A stretch of 64,000 bases of DNA, taken from NCBI GenBank assembly GCA_004352715.1, contig SCFE01000113.1, forward strand, positions 1,240,896 through 1,304,895, written 5' to 3'. Position 1 is the first letter of the stretch, and every line of letters starts with the position of its first letter. The notes beneath the pieces are model-generated. The model searched no databases and had not been told where the DNA came from. It saw nothing but the letters and a program-made list of their open reading frames with translations. The DNA comes from Hofstenia miamia (taxonomy: Eukaryota; Xenacoelomorpha; Acoela). The position numbers were made by a program, and so were the translations under genes. Below, piece by piece: positions 19,720-31,899 of the stretch.

Positions 19720-21190
19720 TTTATCTGCCTTTTGAACAAAGCATACACAGCATTACTCATTGTGTGACCAGGGAATAGTAACCACCATGCGAGTCACATG
19801 AAAATAAAAATCTTATAAGACAGTGACTAATATGTGATTAAAATGATTTTTTTTATTGAAGGTAAGCTGCTCATTTATTAATGCTCACGATGAATATTAT
19901 AATTGCTTCCTTATTTAATTTTTTGAATAATACATTAATTCTTTTAATGTCAATATCTTTTCTTATGGACGATAATTTTTTAAAAAAATTGGTAAGGTAC
20001 TTAGTTTGATAAGTACTACACAATAATAAAATTTAAAGATATATCAAAACTTTGAGGTCGCAGTGTAAGAAGTAAAAAACCAAATGCATTTCTTAAGGAT
20101 GAGCTTCATATGGACTTTGCAATTCCCCACATTTATAATCATAAAAATTTAATTGTATTTTTTGAAGAAATTAAATTTCTTAAATATATGTAGTGAATGA
20201 TCTTAGTTCTAAAAGGTTCTATGAGAAAGCAAAAGTAGCTAGAAATTATTAGAAGTGAAGTTGTAGATTATATTTTTTGGTGCAGAAGTAGTATCAAATA
20301 GGAACATTGGATTTTTTCATGCTCATTAACAAAGCAAAAAGTAATACTTATAGCACCAAATGAAACAAAACCTTCCTACAAGGATTGATAATAATTCATT
20401 TCTTAGCAATCCATGTAATTATTAGTAATTGTATATAATGCAAAATTTTTTGAAATGGCGAATACACTATTGTACTAAAAATATATTATTGCATTAAGTT
20501 TTAAGCAATAGTAATTTTAATATCAATTTTTCAAGACGTTTGAAATAGGTCATCTTAGTCATGTGAAGGCCAGGCTCGACCATCGGTGCATAAGGGGACC
20601 AGGACTGTCTCTAACTGTGCTTTCCGCTGCTGACATTTCCTTGTGTCTTATTGCATAAAATCCTTCCCAATCTTACAAAATTTTGGTTTAATTTTTGAAA
20701 TAAGTTTATTGATCTCTTAATACTAAATAATGATGTTAATGAAACTATCTGACATAATACAATCCAAGCACAAATATGTGCCAAAAACTTTAGACAACTA
20801 TTTTATGCAAATGATGTAAAAATTTGGATATTGAACTAATTTTATGTAATAGTGTGGAAGGACATAAAGATTTTCCATGATAACACAATATTGAATGCAA
20901 ATCCAGAAATTAGGTTCAATTGATAGAAAACTTTTTTCTATTAAATTGTATGCTTTCACATATATCATAGGATACAATGTTAACATAGTAGACCATTAAT
21001 TGATGAAATAACCATGAAGACATAAAAATATCAATCCAATGAGAATCCAAAGGTAATTCAACGGTGATTTGAAAATTTTTGTTACCTAACTAATTCCAAT
21101 ACAATTCCAACTTTTCATTGGAATCGAAATGGTTTACAATTCCTATGGACAAGCCCCTTAGTGATAGTGTGCATTCAAACAAATACAAAT
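19720..21190. other. AT-rich intergenic sequence
   Basis: No coding region recognised. A GC-richer strip at 20565-20640 (gtgaaggccaggctcgacca...) may be a transposon remnant, but it has no identifiable partner. Confidence 0.5.
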
Positions 21191-21193
21191 ATA

Positions 21194-22506
21194 CAGGGTG
21201 TGTCAAAAGTAGCTTGACTTTCCAAATTACAATAACTTTTTATTTATATGACACCAAACAATAATATATGTAAATAAACAAACTCTAATAAGGGGAATTA
21301 CAGGTATATTAAAACAAATGTTCAAATATTCCTCCATTCTGCTCAGTAGTAAGTTCACATCTTGGTATCATATTCTGTACAGCTTGATGTAATTCATCAA
21401 TGTTAAGTGAGTCAACTTCTTGTATGATCCTCCTTTTTAAATCATCCAGGTTTGTTGGAATGTATGCATGATATACCCGTGATTTAGAGTAGACCATAAA
21501 TAAAAGTCAAGTGGACTCAGGTCAGGTGATCTATGAGGGCATGCATGACAAAAACATCTGCCAATAACACGCTCAGCTGGAAACTGGGTGCTGATGAAAT
21601 CCCTGGCATGTTTGGAGTAGTGTGGTGGCGCACCATTATGCTGTAACAGATTGCATTTTTCGTTTCTGTTTTAGTTGTGGAAACATATGGTCACAGAGCA
21701 TACTGGTATAATTATCCTGATTTACTGTACCCGGAGAGAAAAATGGCTTTAGAACATAATTTGCACTGAATGCCATCCATACACATAAATTTTCAGGGTG
21801 CAAGCCTTCTGTTATTACTTGCCAAGGGTTCTCAGACGCCCATATGATACAATTATGACAGTTGACCATTCCATTCATAGATAAATAGGCCTCGTCTGAT
21901 CAAAGCATATTATTGAACAAATTAGCATTGTCTAAAATCCATTGTGCAAATTCGAGACGATGATGATAGTCTGATTCAGTGATAGTTTGATGAAAGGCAA
22001 TTTTGCATGTTCGCATACCACATGCTTTAAGAATTCGAAAAACACTTTTCTTTGGAATTGTAGTAGCTGCAGCAATAGAAGAAGAACTTGCATGGCCATT
22101 GCACATTTGCATCTTGCAGAATTTTAAGCGCACACTTTACCATTGGTTTCTGGTCTTCTTGGAGCAATGGTGTCCCTGATTTAGCAGCATTGTGCAAGGA
22201 TTTTTTCTTTTCAAATTTTCTTATCTTGTTAGTGACAGCTGTAATAAAATGTCTTTGTGAATGTGGGGTGCTGTTTTAATGCCGCTGTTGCACTTTCTCC
22301 ATTTTTGTAGTATACTTTTAATATTTCCAGTCTAGTGTCTAAATCCATGTCTAAAGTTAAAAAGTACTGGAAAAATAACAAAATGGTTGTGCATAGCATA
22401 AAGTCCCTTTATATAGTTATAAAATGACGAAATATTTCATCATCTTTCTGTATTGGTTGAATTTTTTAAGTTAGTTTAAAAGTAAATTTACTTTTAACAC
22501 TCCCTG
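21194..22506 (-). mobile_element. End-to-end mariner-like (IS630/Tc1) transposon, 1313 bp
   Basis: Both ends are present: CAGGGTGTGTCAAAAGTA at 21194 and the inverted CAGGGAGTGTTAAAAGTA ending at 22506. The flanking TA dinucleotides (21192-21193, 22507-22508) are the expected target duplication. The length is typical of mariner-like elements. The single transposase on the minus strand is broken. Confidence 0.9.
21309..22347 (-). pseudogene. Mariner-like transposase, frameshifted
   Basis: The natural start is the ATG at 22347 (MDLDTRLEILKVYYKNGESA, a helix-turn-helix start). A first frameshift near 22240 is followed by others. The first catalytic Asp is kept in SDEAYLSMNG, but a TGA sits just before it. 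The second reads HNGAPPHYS where the family has QDGAPPH, so the Asp is Asn. The third is kept in SPDLSPLDFYLWS. The C-terminus (IPTNLDDLKRRI, then NGGIFEHLF) is typical of IS630-type transposases of insects and other invertebrates. Stop, frameshifts and the Asn make it non-functional. Confidence 0.85.
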
Positions 22507-22509
22507 TAT

Positions 22510-23010
22510 TTGTAGACCCTATGTTTTTATTAAGCGAATTAACCGTATTGATTAAATATATTATTTAAGAACACCCTGTAATTTTGATTCTCAATATAAA
22601 AAGTCAATTAATTGATCACTTTTAGGGAATAGTTGTGCTAAGACACCAAAAATACGATTATTTTATTATTGTACCTACTTGAAGTGCATGCTCATCCAAA
22701 AAGCTTGAATTATTTCTTTGCTCAGTCGAGGCGCTAGGTACCCACAGACTTTACAACTGCATGCAGTTAGTTATTAAATTGGTATATTTATTCATTCCAC
22801 ACTCCTGACATACATTACTTTTTCTGTTTGAGAATGTTTGAAGTTTGCAGATGTGCGTACATAGCAGAGTTAAAACTTTTCATTATACAACCTGATTCTG
22901 TACATTATTTTGAATACATATGAAGTTACAAAGTTTGTTGTATTGATCGCAAGTAGTGGTTTCATTGTACAATTTATCTTGGGAACCGCAAATGTGCTAT
23001 AAAAACTTTA
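22510..23010. other. Sequence without recognised features
   Basis: AT-rich; no element end or coding frame recognised between the mariner-like element and the retroelement. Confidence 0.5.
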
Positions 23011-23011
23011 C

Positions 23012-26000
23012 TTGGAATTTTGTAGAAAGATCAATATAGAAATAGCTTTAAGAATATTTGACATTCACCTACAACCTGATTTTTGTTGTATTATGATCAT
23101 GTCTATGCAAAACAATGAAATTGATTTACCAAGTGAATCATATCATACTAGAGATGGAGATGATATCTTCATAGCTGTTGAATGGAAAAATGGCAGTCAG
23201 GATACAATATCTTCTGTTAAAGTTGAGCACTAGAATGTTACAAAGCTCACAAAATCACGCTTATGTAAGAATTAGATAGGAATTTTGCTGCCTTGGAATT
23301 TTAATGGACATTCAGAAGCTGAGACAGGATTGATATAAGCTTTTTCAGATCTAAACATCACAACTCAAACGTTAATTGGAACAAGATCACTCCCTATTTT
23401 CCTTGAAGATTTTAATGTTCAATGCTTCTTCAACAACATGAATGCAAAAGATTTTTGTCACAAAATTGAAAAGTATTATGAAAAAATAATTCATTGTCGA
23501 AAGAATCTTTTTGACATACCACATGGAAATTCAGTAAAAACTTTGTTAGAGGAAATGTCAAAAACTCTGAATTTATTAATAAAGCATACACTATTACAGC
23601 AAATCACATTAAAAGCTTATCATGTGCTACATGCTCCTACGCTTCAGAAACGCTTTAAAAAGTTTAAAAGTGGAGATCATTTGCTTTTCATTAAAAAGAC
23701 ACTTGAATGGTACAAAGAAGAATGTATTGATCGTTTATTCAATGGAGGGTTGCTATTCATGCTGGATTATCCAAAGTTCACTTCGCCAATCACTGTTCGA
23801 AAAGGCCATTTGTCAAACTAGCTCTACAACGTCGAATGGCTGCAGCACTCAGAGCTTTTACTGATAGTCAGAATAGTGGTCCACTATTGTCTGATCAGAG
23901 TGTTATGGGAAAACTTGAAGAGCTTCATCTCTCTGCAGAAGATATAAACCCAAATGAAATATTAACTGGAGATTTATATAAGATAGACACAGATATATAT
24001 TTTTTTTGGAGTTCATTCAGAAAACCGTCCGAAAATATATGGATCATGTGGCCTTTCAGGAGTGAATGTGGATCACATGCGTGTTCTTCTTTGTTCAAAA
24101 AGATATTGGAATTTATCAGAAAAGCTTTCCAATTATATTTCTGATTTGACAAATATATTTATCTCAGGGAATATAAACCCAAAAATTATGGAGTCTTATA
24201 TTTTATGCAGGAAGATTGAACTCAGTAAAAATGATCAAGGTAAAATAACAGACCACGTTAAAGATGATATTATTGAATCAGCAGGGGTACAGCAAATATG
24301 TGAGGGTCATGAAGCTCGAATAGAAGGAAGTATTCATGCTGCATATGAAATTTTCCCTTCTGAAAATACAGAAGCAATATTGATGTTTGGTGCAACTGCC
24401 TTAAGAAATATGCAGCACATATGGCCTCGACTATCAACGTATTTGATAAATACGCCAGGATGATTGATACTTGGAGGAGGTAAGGAATTATTTTTTAAGG
24501 AATGAACAACTCAATATGACAATTTAGCAATGGTTTTTTATGCCCTGAGTATACTCCCCCTTATTAACTATTTAAATAAGTTGCAATGTCATCAAAAATG
24601 GTATGCAGATGATGCTTCAGGTATTGGAAATTTGCAAAGTGTCAAGGAATGGTGGGATACATTGAATGATCTTGGTTCTGAATATGGATGTTTCACAAAT
24701 CCTGAAAAAAATGTTGGCTTGTTGTTAAGAATCAATCAAGCTTTCAAACAGCACAAGAACTATTTTTTCCAAATGTCAACATCACATTTAAAGGACAAAA
24801 ATATCTGGGCGCTTCTATTGGATCAGAACTTTTGTAAAAAAATTATGTTTAAAAGAGAATTGTATAATAGTGCTTAGAAATTGATAAAAGGACTGAAATA
24901 TCATATACTAAACCTCATCTGCTTATCCGGTGTTTAGGAATGTACTACATGTACAATGTAAATGGAAATTTTTACCGAGAACAATTCCTGTGACAACATC
25001 GAATTATGAAAACTGGAATATATAATGCATAAGTTCCTGGAGTCTCTATTCGGAAGAGTTTTAGGCAAAGAGCAACGAGATATTAAGGCCTTGCCATGTT
25101 CTGAAGGCGGCATGGGAATTATAGATCTAAACAGAATGCAACTCTTGAGTATGGTAACTCACAAATTTTAGTTGCTAATTTGAAACAAGCAATAATTGAT
25201 AAAAAAATTATTGCTGTACGGACAACAGACAAACAAAATTGATTTTAAAAAAACGTAAAAGCAACTTCAATACCACAAAAAATTGTCTATTTTAAATAAC
25301 TGCTCCTCTGAAACAATGAAATCTTGATTTGCTAGAGCCAAGAGGAACATATTTATGGCCAACTACTCCACCATCACGAAATCTTGGCTTCTACCTACTT
25401 AAACAGGATGAATTTCGAAATGCCACCAGCCTTCGGTATAATTTACCAATAATGCGATTATCACAAACATGTGAGTGTGTTGCTTCAAATAGCATTGATC
25501 ATGCATTGATATATAAGCTTGGAGGCTTCATTATCATGAGAATTAATACAGTAAGAGACTTAGAAAACTGAATTATTATCTAAAGTTTTCAAGGATGTTT
25601 CTATAGAGCCATCATTAATGGAACTTAGTGAAGGAGAAAAAATTGAAATTAATTGCAACACCGAAAGTAATACTCGACTTGACATATTGTGTAGATCGTT
25701 TTGGGCACCAACTACAAAAATCCACGTTTGTTGTACGGATTACACATCCCAATGCGTCATCAAATCAAAGTAAAACAGTTGCTCAAATTTTATCAGAACA
25801 CGATACTTCCAAGGAAAGAGCATGCCAAAATCGTGTGCAGATCATTGAAAATGCTTCGTTCACCCCTTCCCCTCCCCTCATATTTCCAACCAATAGCACT
25901 ATGGGTGAAGAACCTATTTGAAATCATGCATTTTTTGCTGAAATGTTAAGCAATAAAATGAATTGTAGTTATGCATATGCAATTAGTTACATAAGAAAGA

Positions 26001-26110
26001 TGCTTTCTTTTACAATTTAAAGAACAGTATTAATTGCTCTTCATGGTAAAAGAAAGAAAATGTATCAAAATCTTACTCCTGTAAATGAAATTGATGTCAA
26101 TTTGATTTAA
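23012..26110 (+). mobile_element. Non-LTR-type retroelement with YADD reverse transcriptase and a probable restriction-like endonuclease
   Basis: Pieces in order on the plus strand: 23836-23990 (LLSDQSVMGKLEELH...EDINPNEILTG), a conserved linker in this retroelement class. 24290-24450 (HEARIEGSIHAAYEIF...EAILMFG), reverse transcriptase motif A region with its catalytic Asp lost. 24530-24877 with MVFYALSILPLI and the catalytic WYADDAS, then WWDTLNDLGSEYG. 25329-25571 with CECVASNSIDHAL and GGFIIMRINTVRDLEN, corresponding to a CxCG...HALxCxxGG...RHNExRD region. 25640-25921 with RITHPNASSNQSKT and IENASFTP. A tail near 25985-26110 contains RKMLSFTI and VLIALHGKR. The Cys/His cluster plus RHN and downstream acidic positions resemble the CCHC plus restriction-like endonuclease of R2/NeSL-type elements; that is inference. 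Many stops make it a fossil. The 23012-23233 frame and the upstream end are uncertain. Confidence 0.6.
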
Positions 26111-28830
26111 GTTTTTACTATTAATTAATGCCTAACATACATGGAAGATCAACTGTTAAATGATAATATTTAATCTTTGTAATTGAGATTTTGTAAATTA
26201 CATAAATATTTTTTATAATTTATTATCGGAAATCATTGCAGTGTTAATTTTATAGATATATATTTTCTTTCTTTGTTAAAAATTGTAAATTTGGTGATTT
26301 TTAGGTATTTTATTTTGTTGATTTAAATGTACGTAGTTCATTTCGTCTGGGACGGATTGCATAGTCAAATAGCAGGCTAATAAATGTGAATATTGATGTG
26401 CGCTTAGCTTACTTTCCAACTGTTGTTTTGCAAGAATATGGAATGAACAGTTTTGCTATTTTCGAGCATAAGAAACTACAAACATGTATTTATTGATCGA
26501 TTTTCAAAACATTACATTACGACATCTAACGATTGCAAAAGTTTACAAAGTTTATTTTGATTTTATTAAAATTTATGAAAGAAAAATCAATGTAGTTATT
26601 GTTTCTAATTTTCTTCGTAGTTATACTACCTGTCTCTGAAAGACATTATAGGTACGATCTTCTCTTTGATATAAATACCTGTAATCATCTTGTATAGAGT
26701 TCCAAATATCTAATCATTATTTTCCAATTTTACACAGGATATTTTTTAATGAACTTTAACAAATTGTTTTAAGCCTTTTATAAAAGAGAGTAAAATAGAA
26801 TTTTAGCCAGTAACAATGTAGTTCTGCAAATACGAATGAATAAATTATCGTAGAACAAACTGTTTTAATAAAAATAATAATAATATAACAATGGCCCAAC
26901 TCGAGCTGAACACAATATGTTTTTGCCCAAACCGAATTTGGAACGAATCTACATTGATCCGAAATCGGAAGAAATTTGGAGGAGAACTCAAACTCGATTG
27001 AAAATACACTTTATCCATTAGAAATTTATATTTTTAGTAAAAGAAATTCGAAATTATTGTAGAATTTGAAGGGACTCGATTTAACCCAGAAATTTCTTGC
27101 AAAAATAATTAAGTTGAAACGTATATATGCAGAAACAGACCAAGACAAGAAAACGCTAATTTCTGCCAAGCCACTGCATTTTACATTGAATTTATGATTC
27201 ATTGAAACAAATTCATTTCTCACTTAAGCGTATTCAAACTTTAACTAAACCTTACTATTCTTTATGTCCCTAGTTGCAAAATCAAGTTGAATACACGTAA
27301 AATGTTACTTTTTTGCAATTTTCAGATAAAAATTGTCATGTAAGTTTTCTGTAATTACCAAATTGGTTTTATATAGTTCTATAATTGTCCTTACCATGGT
27401 ATATACGAGATTAGAAAACAGGTTTCATGTTGAAAGTGTTGGAGATAACCTTTGGTCGATGTAAACTCCCTGGTTTATATAAATTCTGATTGATGTAAAC
27501 TCTGTACTCCGAATCTACTACTGCTAGTAAACTACATTTAATTTTTGCAGATCATTAATAACTGATAAAAATAACAAATATAACAAAAATATTACTACTA
27601 ATATTTATAAAAATTAAACATTTTTGTTGTAATTGAATAAACATAGTAATAATATTTATATATATTGACCTGGAAATTTGCGCTAAATATTATCTAGCAC
27701 CCGCAATGTCTGTACCAAACCCAACTCACACCCGCGCACTTTTAAGAAATCTGTACTCAGCCCATCCCACTCCCGCAACAAACAAAAATCATAAAAGCAG
27801 ATTTTTAGAAAAAACAACCCGTGTTTTTACCTAGAAAAATTGTTATCACATAAAAGGTATTTTGTATTTTAAAATAGACCACAGTGCAGTATACACACTA
27901 TCATGGATTTCTACAAAGTACTTGTTAACTTAATGTCTACTCGTGTTGTGGCATATACTTTTGTATAAGATATTGATATTTACATTTGATAAGATACTGA
28001 AATATCAGTCTCATGTTCCAACTGTGGATATTAGTATCAGGGATATTGTTAAGTAAGCATTAATATACTGTAATTATAAGACATATACCGTAATCTGAAA
28101 TTATAGTTTCTTATTATTATAATAATAAGCAATTTCAGAAAAAAGTACACATATATTGATTTCAAAATCGTGTATATAAGAAAATTATTAATTTTTTCAC
28201 ATTGTTTTTGTAACACATTCTTCTTTTCTGGAGGTTACATGCGTTTGTTTTCTTGATGTTGAGTTTATAGCATTCTGATGATGAGGACGTCATTAATAAA
28301 CCGACTGTTCCACCTGATCACAAAGAGATACTTTGATTTTTACAAACATCAAATATTAGAAATGGACTATGAGAAGTAACGAAGGTCCAACTATTAAGGG
28401 AAGCAATATGAAATAAAACATCAATGAAAAGGAGAAAAATACAATGTTCAAATATTGTCCAGAAAAATTGGAAAATGTCATAATGAATCTATAAGAACAA
28501 CCTTGATGGTTATTGTGGCAATGATAAAATTGTTTTTCACTAAAAAGTAGAAGATATGGCTGTCAATATCCAAAGTACTATTGTTAGGATTTTTTTTTAC
28601 TGCAGAAACCATGACTCAGTTAAAGAATTTGGATATCTTCTGCTTTATCGGATATACTCTTGACGATCATTTACAATAGGAACAGCAAGACTCTTAAAAC
28701 TTGCTTCAAAAAAAACATTTTAATGGCTTGGGCATTTTGTTGGTTTCAAATATTTTATATTTTTATTATATGAAGCCCAACATGTTTAAATTCAAAACTA
28801 TGGAAGGTTGTAAAATCATGAACAGATATG
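26111..28830. other. AT-rich intergenic sequence
   Basis: No gene recognised. A C-rich patch at 27690-27785 (repeated acccgc/cccac) may be transposon debris. A short open stretch at 28275-28335 (SDDEDVINKPTVPPDHKEI) has no recognised family. Confidence 0.45.
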
Positions 28831-29880
28831 TGTTTAGCTATTACTCATCCATTCTATTTAAACTGGAAAGAGTGTGAAGTTTATTCAAAAATATTTTAGT
28901 CAAGTTCTTCTCATTGCTCTTGATTAAATTACTAATCTTCTCAGGTATGTGTGGGTTTGTTTTGTTCCATGATCCCTTTTCATTTATTCTTGAGTTGTTC
29001 TCTAACATGACTTGGATGTCCACTGCTTTTCATATCATTTTTTTGATGCTGTCGTCGACATCACATTTGATTTCAAATTGTTGTTTGACTTTCTCCGGAA
29101 GACCTTTGGTAATGTGGGAGAAGAGGTCATATTTTGAGAAGAGTCCTCCTCTCGAACTAAGTATGAGGAGTCTTTGTTCTTGTGACATATAGTTGTGTAT
29201 GTTGTCTTATTTTTTCAATTTAGTTGAGTTTAGAATCAGTCTATATTGATTTTTGAAGCTTTCATTGCAGTAGTATTCGAGGAAGTCTCTGGTAAGGGCT
29301 TTGTAATTCGTTTTGGTTTTGGTATCTAATATTAGGTAGTGTTGGTAGGATGCTCCTGACAAGCTAGTGGCAGCTGTGCAGCTGCGGCAGTTTGGTTTAC
29401 TTTGTGCTCCTTCATCATTAGTTCGAATAATTGTAGCCATTCTTTGAATGTGTGAGAGTATGCGTCGATTTTACCTGTGAAGGTTTTTAGTTGTGCTTTG
29501 CAGGGAGTTGTTTCTTCAATATCAATCTCCGGGAGTATCGTGTTTTTGAATTTTGGTTTAGTTGGCTTCTCTAGCTTCATGTTGTTTGTCACTCATTTGG
29601 TGACCTCTTGCATTAGTTCCCAATTATTTTCTCCTTTTCGTCTTCTTCTTTGGGAGTTAGTTTGTCAGGTTTGCTTGTTGTGCCTGCTTTGGCTCGAGTG
29701 TTTCTTCGAGGTGCCATCAGGTCATTTTCGGGTTCTTCCTCGATGATTATTTTGTGTGTGTATTGGGTTTTTCTCCGTCTCTTTTTCGTCATTTTCTTTG
29801 GAGAGTTTTGTTAGTCTCATTTTTTCTTTTAAATGATCTAATTCGAGTTGGTTGCATTGTTGATCATTTTCTTTTTTGAG
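28830..29880 (-). mobile_element. LTR-retrotransposon gag fragment
   Basis: On the minus strand a gag-like sequence starts near 29717 (MAPRRNTRAKAGTTSKPDKL). It continues as LKTFTGKIDAYSHTFKEWLQ (about 29475), matching the gag pattern FTG..D....F..WL..FE, and as DTKTKTNYKALTRDFLEYY. It ends in a basic tail near 28841. Frameshifts near 29340 and 29200 and stops break it. No zinc knuckle (CxxC) follows, and no protease or reverse transcriptase follows on this strand. It does not belong to the plus-strand gypsy pol 2 kb away unless rearranged. Confidence 0.55.
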
Positions 29881-29977
29881 TTCTGAGTATAATTTTTCCC
29901 ATCTTGTGTTTTGAAATGAAAAAATAGAATTCAGTCATATAAAAAATCATGTAAGATTAATCATCTTTGATACTTAC

Positions 29978-30478
29978 AAATGTATGATAATGGTCTACTG
30001 AAGAGTACACCAAGCTATCTTCAAATACTGCTAGAATTGTGCTTTGTCTTCAAATTGCTGGTTGAGCATCTAACTCCTAAACAATTTCATAATTTTTTTC
30101 TAATTATATCATCATATCTTGGAGCACTTCTGAATGTGTCGACAATCGGCATTGCTTAATGTAAATCTGTTTTCCTTGCTTGTAATGAAAGATCAATAGG
30201 AATTAATTCTTCAGGGATGTTAGTTACTAAAAAGAAAACTTCATGTCAGAAATCAACATACTTCCCAGTAAAATATCATTGTTAAGATTCATATGTTGAA
30301 CAGCATTTAATTTTATAAATATTTCCCTTTGACCTGCTGAATTCCAACTGTTTCTTGCTAATGACCTGATCAAGTTGTAAATGGGTTGTGCCACATCTAT
30401 TGCTAATATTTTTGAGCTGAGTTGAGTTGGGTTACGCAATATGAAGTCATACAAACATATATAAATGGGTTGGGTCAA
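29978..30478 (-). other. Unidentified open stretches ending in a good donor site
   Basis: On the minus strand 30478-30227 is open (MTQPIYICLYDFILRNPTQL...). After stops, a frame containing STILAVFEDSLVYSSVDHYH runs to CATACATTT|GTAAGTATC, an almost ideal donor with exon end at 29978. One TGA interrupts the last segment. No family is recognised. It may be a decayed host exon or transposon sequence. Confidence 0.2.
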
Positions 30479-30489
30479 TGCTTCAAAAA

Positions 30490-31480
30490 TATGGGTAGGA
30501 ATAGATAATTAAATAAAATTGCATTCACATTTGGTTTATGTATATTGGCTTTGTTAACAGCTACCAAAAATTTTAGAAATAGCATAAATATTAGTGAGTG
30601 TTCAGCAGTTGCATGCTCAGATTTATCAAAAGCTTTTAACTTATCGACCACCACATTATAATTAAAAAAGTAACAATTCTGGGCTTTTTAGAAAAAATTG
30701 CAAACCTAATATCCAGCTATCTCCATAATCATAAATAAAAAGTTAAATTTAATGAAATTCCCTTTTAATGAAAATGGTGGCCAGCAAGGAACAATTTTGG
30801 GACTCTTACTATTCAATTGTATATTTGAGGAATGGCTAAGAACTACTAAATTCCCGAAAACTTGGAAAACTGCTATAGGAATAACAATATTCCAAAATCA
30901 CAACCGCCTAAACTGCATAATTTAAGACAAATTAGCATTACTTCATTATTGTCAAGAACTTTTGAAAAACTTGTATTTAATGTTCACATTAAAAAATCTT
31001 CAATAGTCATTTAAATATAAATCAGCATGGATTCCGAACAAATGGAACAACAACAAATGCAGTTATCGAATTATGAAAATATAGAATTCAGTCATATAAA
31101 AATGGAAATTATAATTATGTAAGATTAATCAGCCTTGATATCAAGAAAGCCTTTGACAATATAAATCACTACATTTTATTTGAAAAGTTAAACAATACAA
31201 TACATTTAAATCCGTACATCAATAATTGGCCTGATTGTTTCATTGGTGATAGGCAGTAAATGGTTAAATATAATACCAGACTTTCATATATGGAAAAGAT
31301 GAACGAGTGTTTCTCAAGGTTCTGTTTGTGGCCCATTTCTGTTCGGAATATATGTATTGATTCTTTAAACTTTAAATCCTTAAATATTACAAATGTTCTA
31401 TTATTAAATATGCTGATGATACATTGTGTACCATAATCCAAAGCATAATGCTGCTAAAGAAGNAGAAAGAAGATCAGATG
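30490..31480 (+). mobile_element. LINE (jockey/CR1-like) reverse transcriptase fragment
   Basis: Decayed plus-strand frames contain the hallmarks of a LINE reverse transcriptase. These are KFPKTWKTAIGI and ISITSLLSRTFEKLVF (about 30850-31000), HGFRTNGTTTNAVIE, and SLDIKKAFDNINHYILFEKL (about 31130), which is catalytic motif A. A QGSVCGPFLFGIYV-like stretch near 31315 and KYADDT near 31400 form motif C. Numerous stops and frameshifts are present. A 40-bp piece of the same element (aatagaattcagtcatataa) also occurs at 29926, beyond the gag fragment, showing rearrangement. Confidence 0.7.
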
Positions 31481-31899
31481 ATTAGTCAAAACTAAGATCA
31501 AATTATGATTATTGATTAAAAAACAATTTATGTTTAATTATTACATTATCTTTGTAAATGCAACTAAGTATTAATATAGCAAATTAGTACTTGTCGTCGA
31601 ATTTGACCAAATGAAGGGGGCAAATTCGCTTCCATTATTTTTAGCCATTTTTGGCCGACAATCTAAATTTGAATTTCGAACAACAGGTACTTTTTGGAAG
31701 TTAACTATAAATATGCGAGAAATCATTTTGGAAATTGTTGAAGTAAATTCTTAGAAAATCTTATCTTTAGATTTTATATTTGTTTGCTTATTTATACAGA
31801 ATGTCAAGCTAAACAGTAAATGCAGTAGTAGTGGTTTGGGCACATATTGGGAGCAACTCAAGGGTCCTTAATCCAAACCATGAACCTGCATTTAGGTTA

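Noticed and set aside
28270-28600. Possible piggyBac transposase remnant (SDDEDVINKPTVPPDHK and following)
   Set aside because: No consistent series of piggyBac motifs and no catalytic Asp context could be followed.
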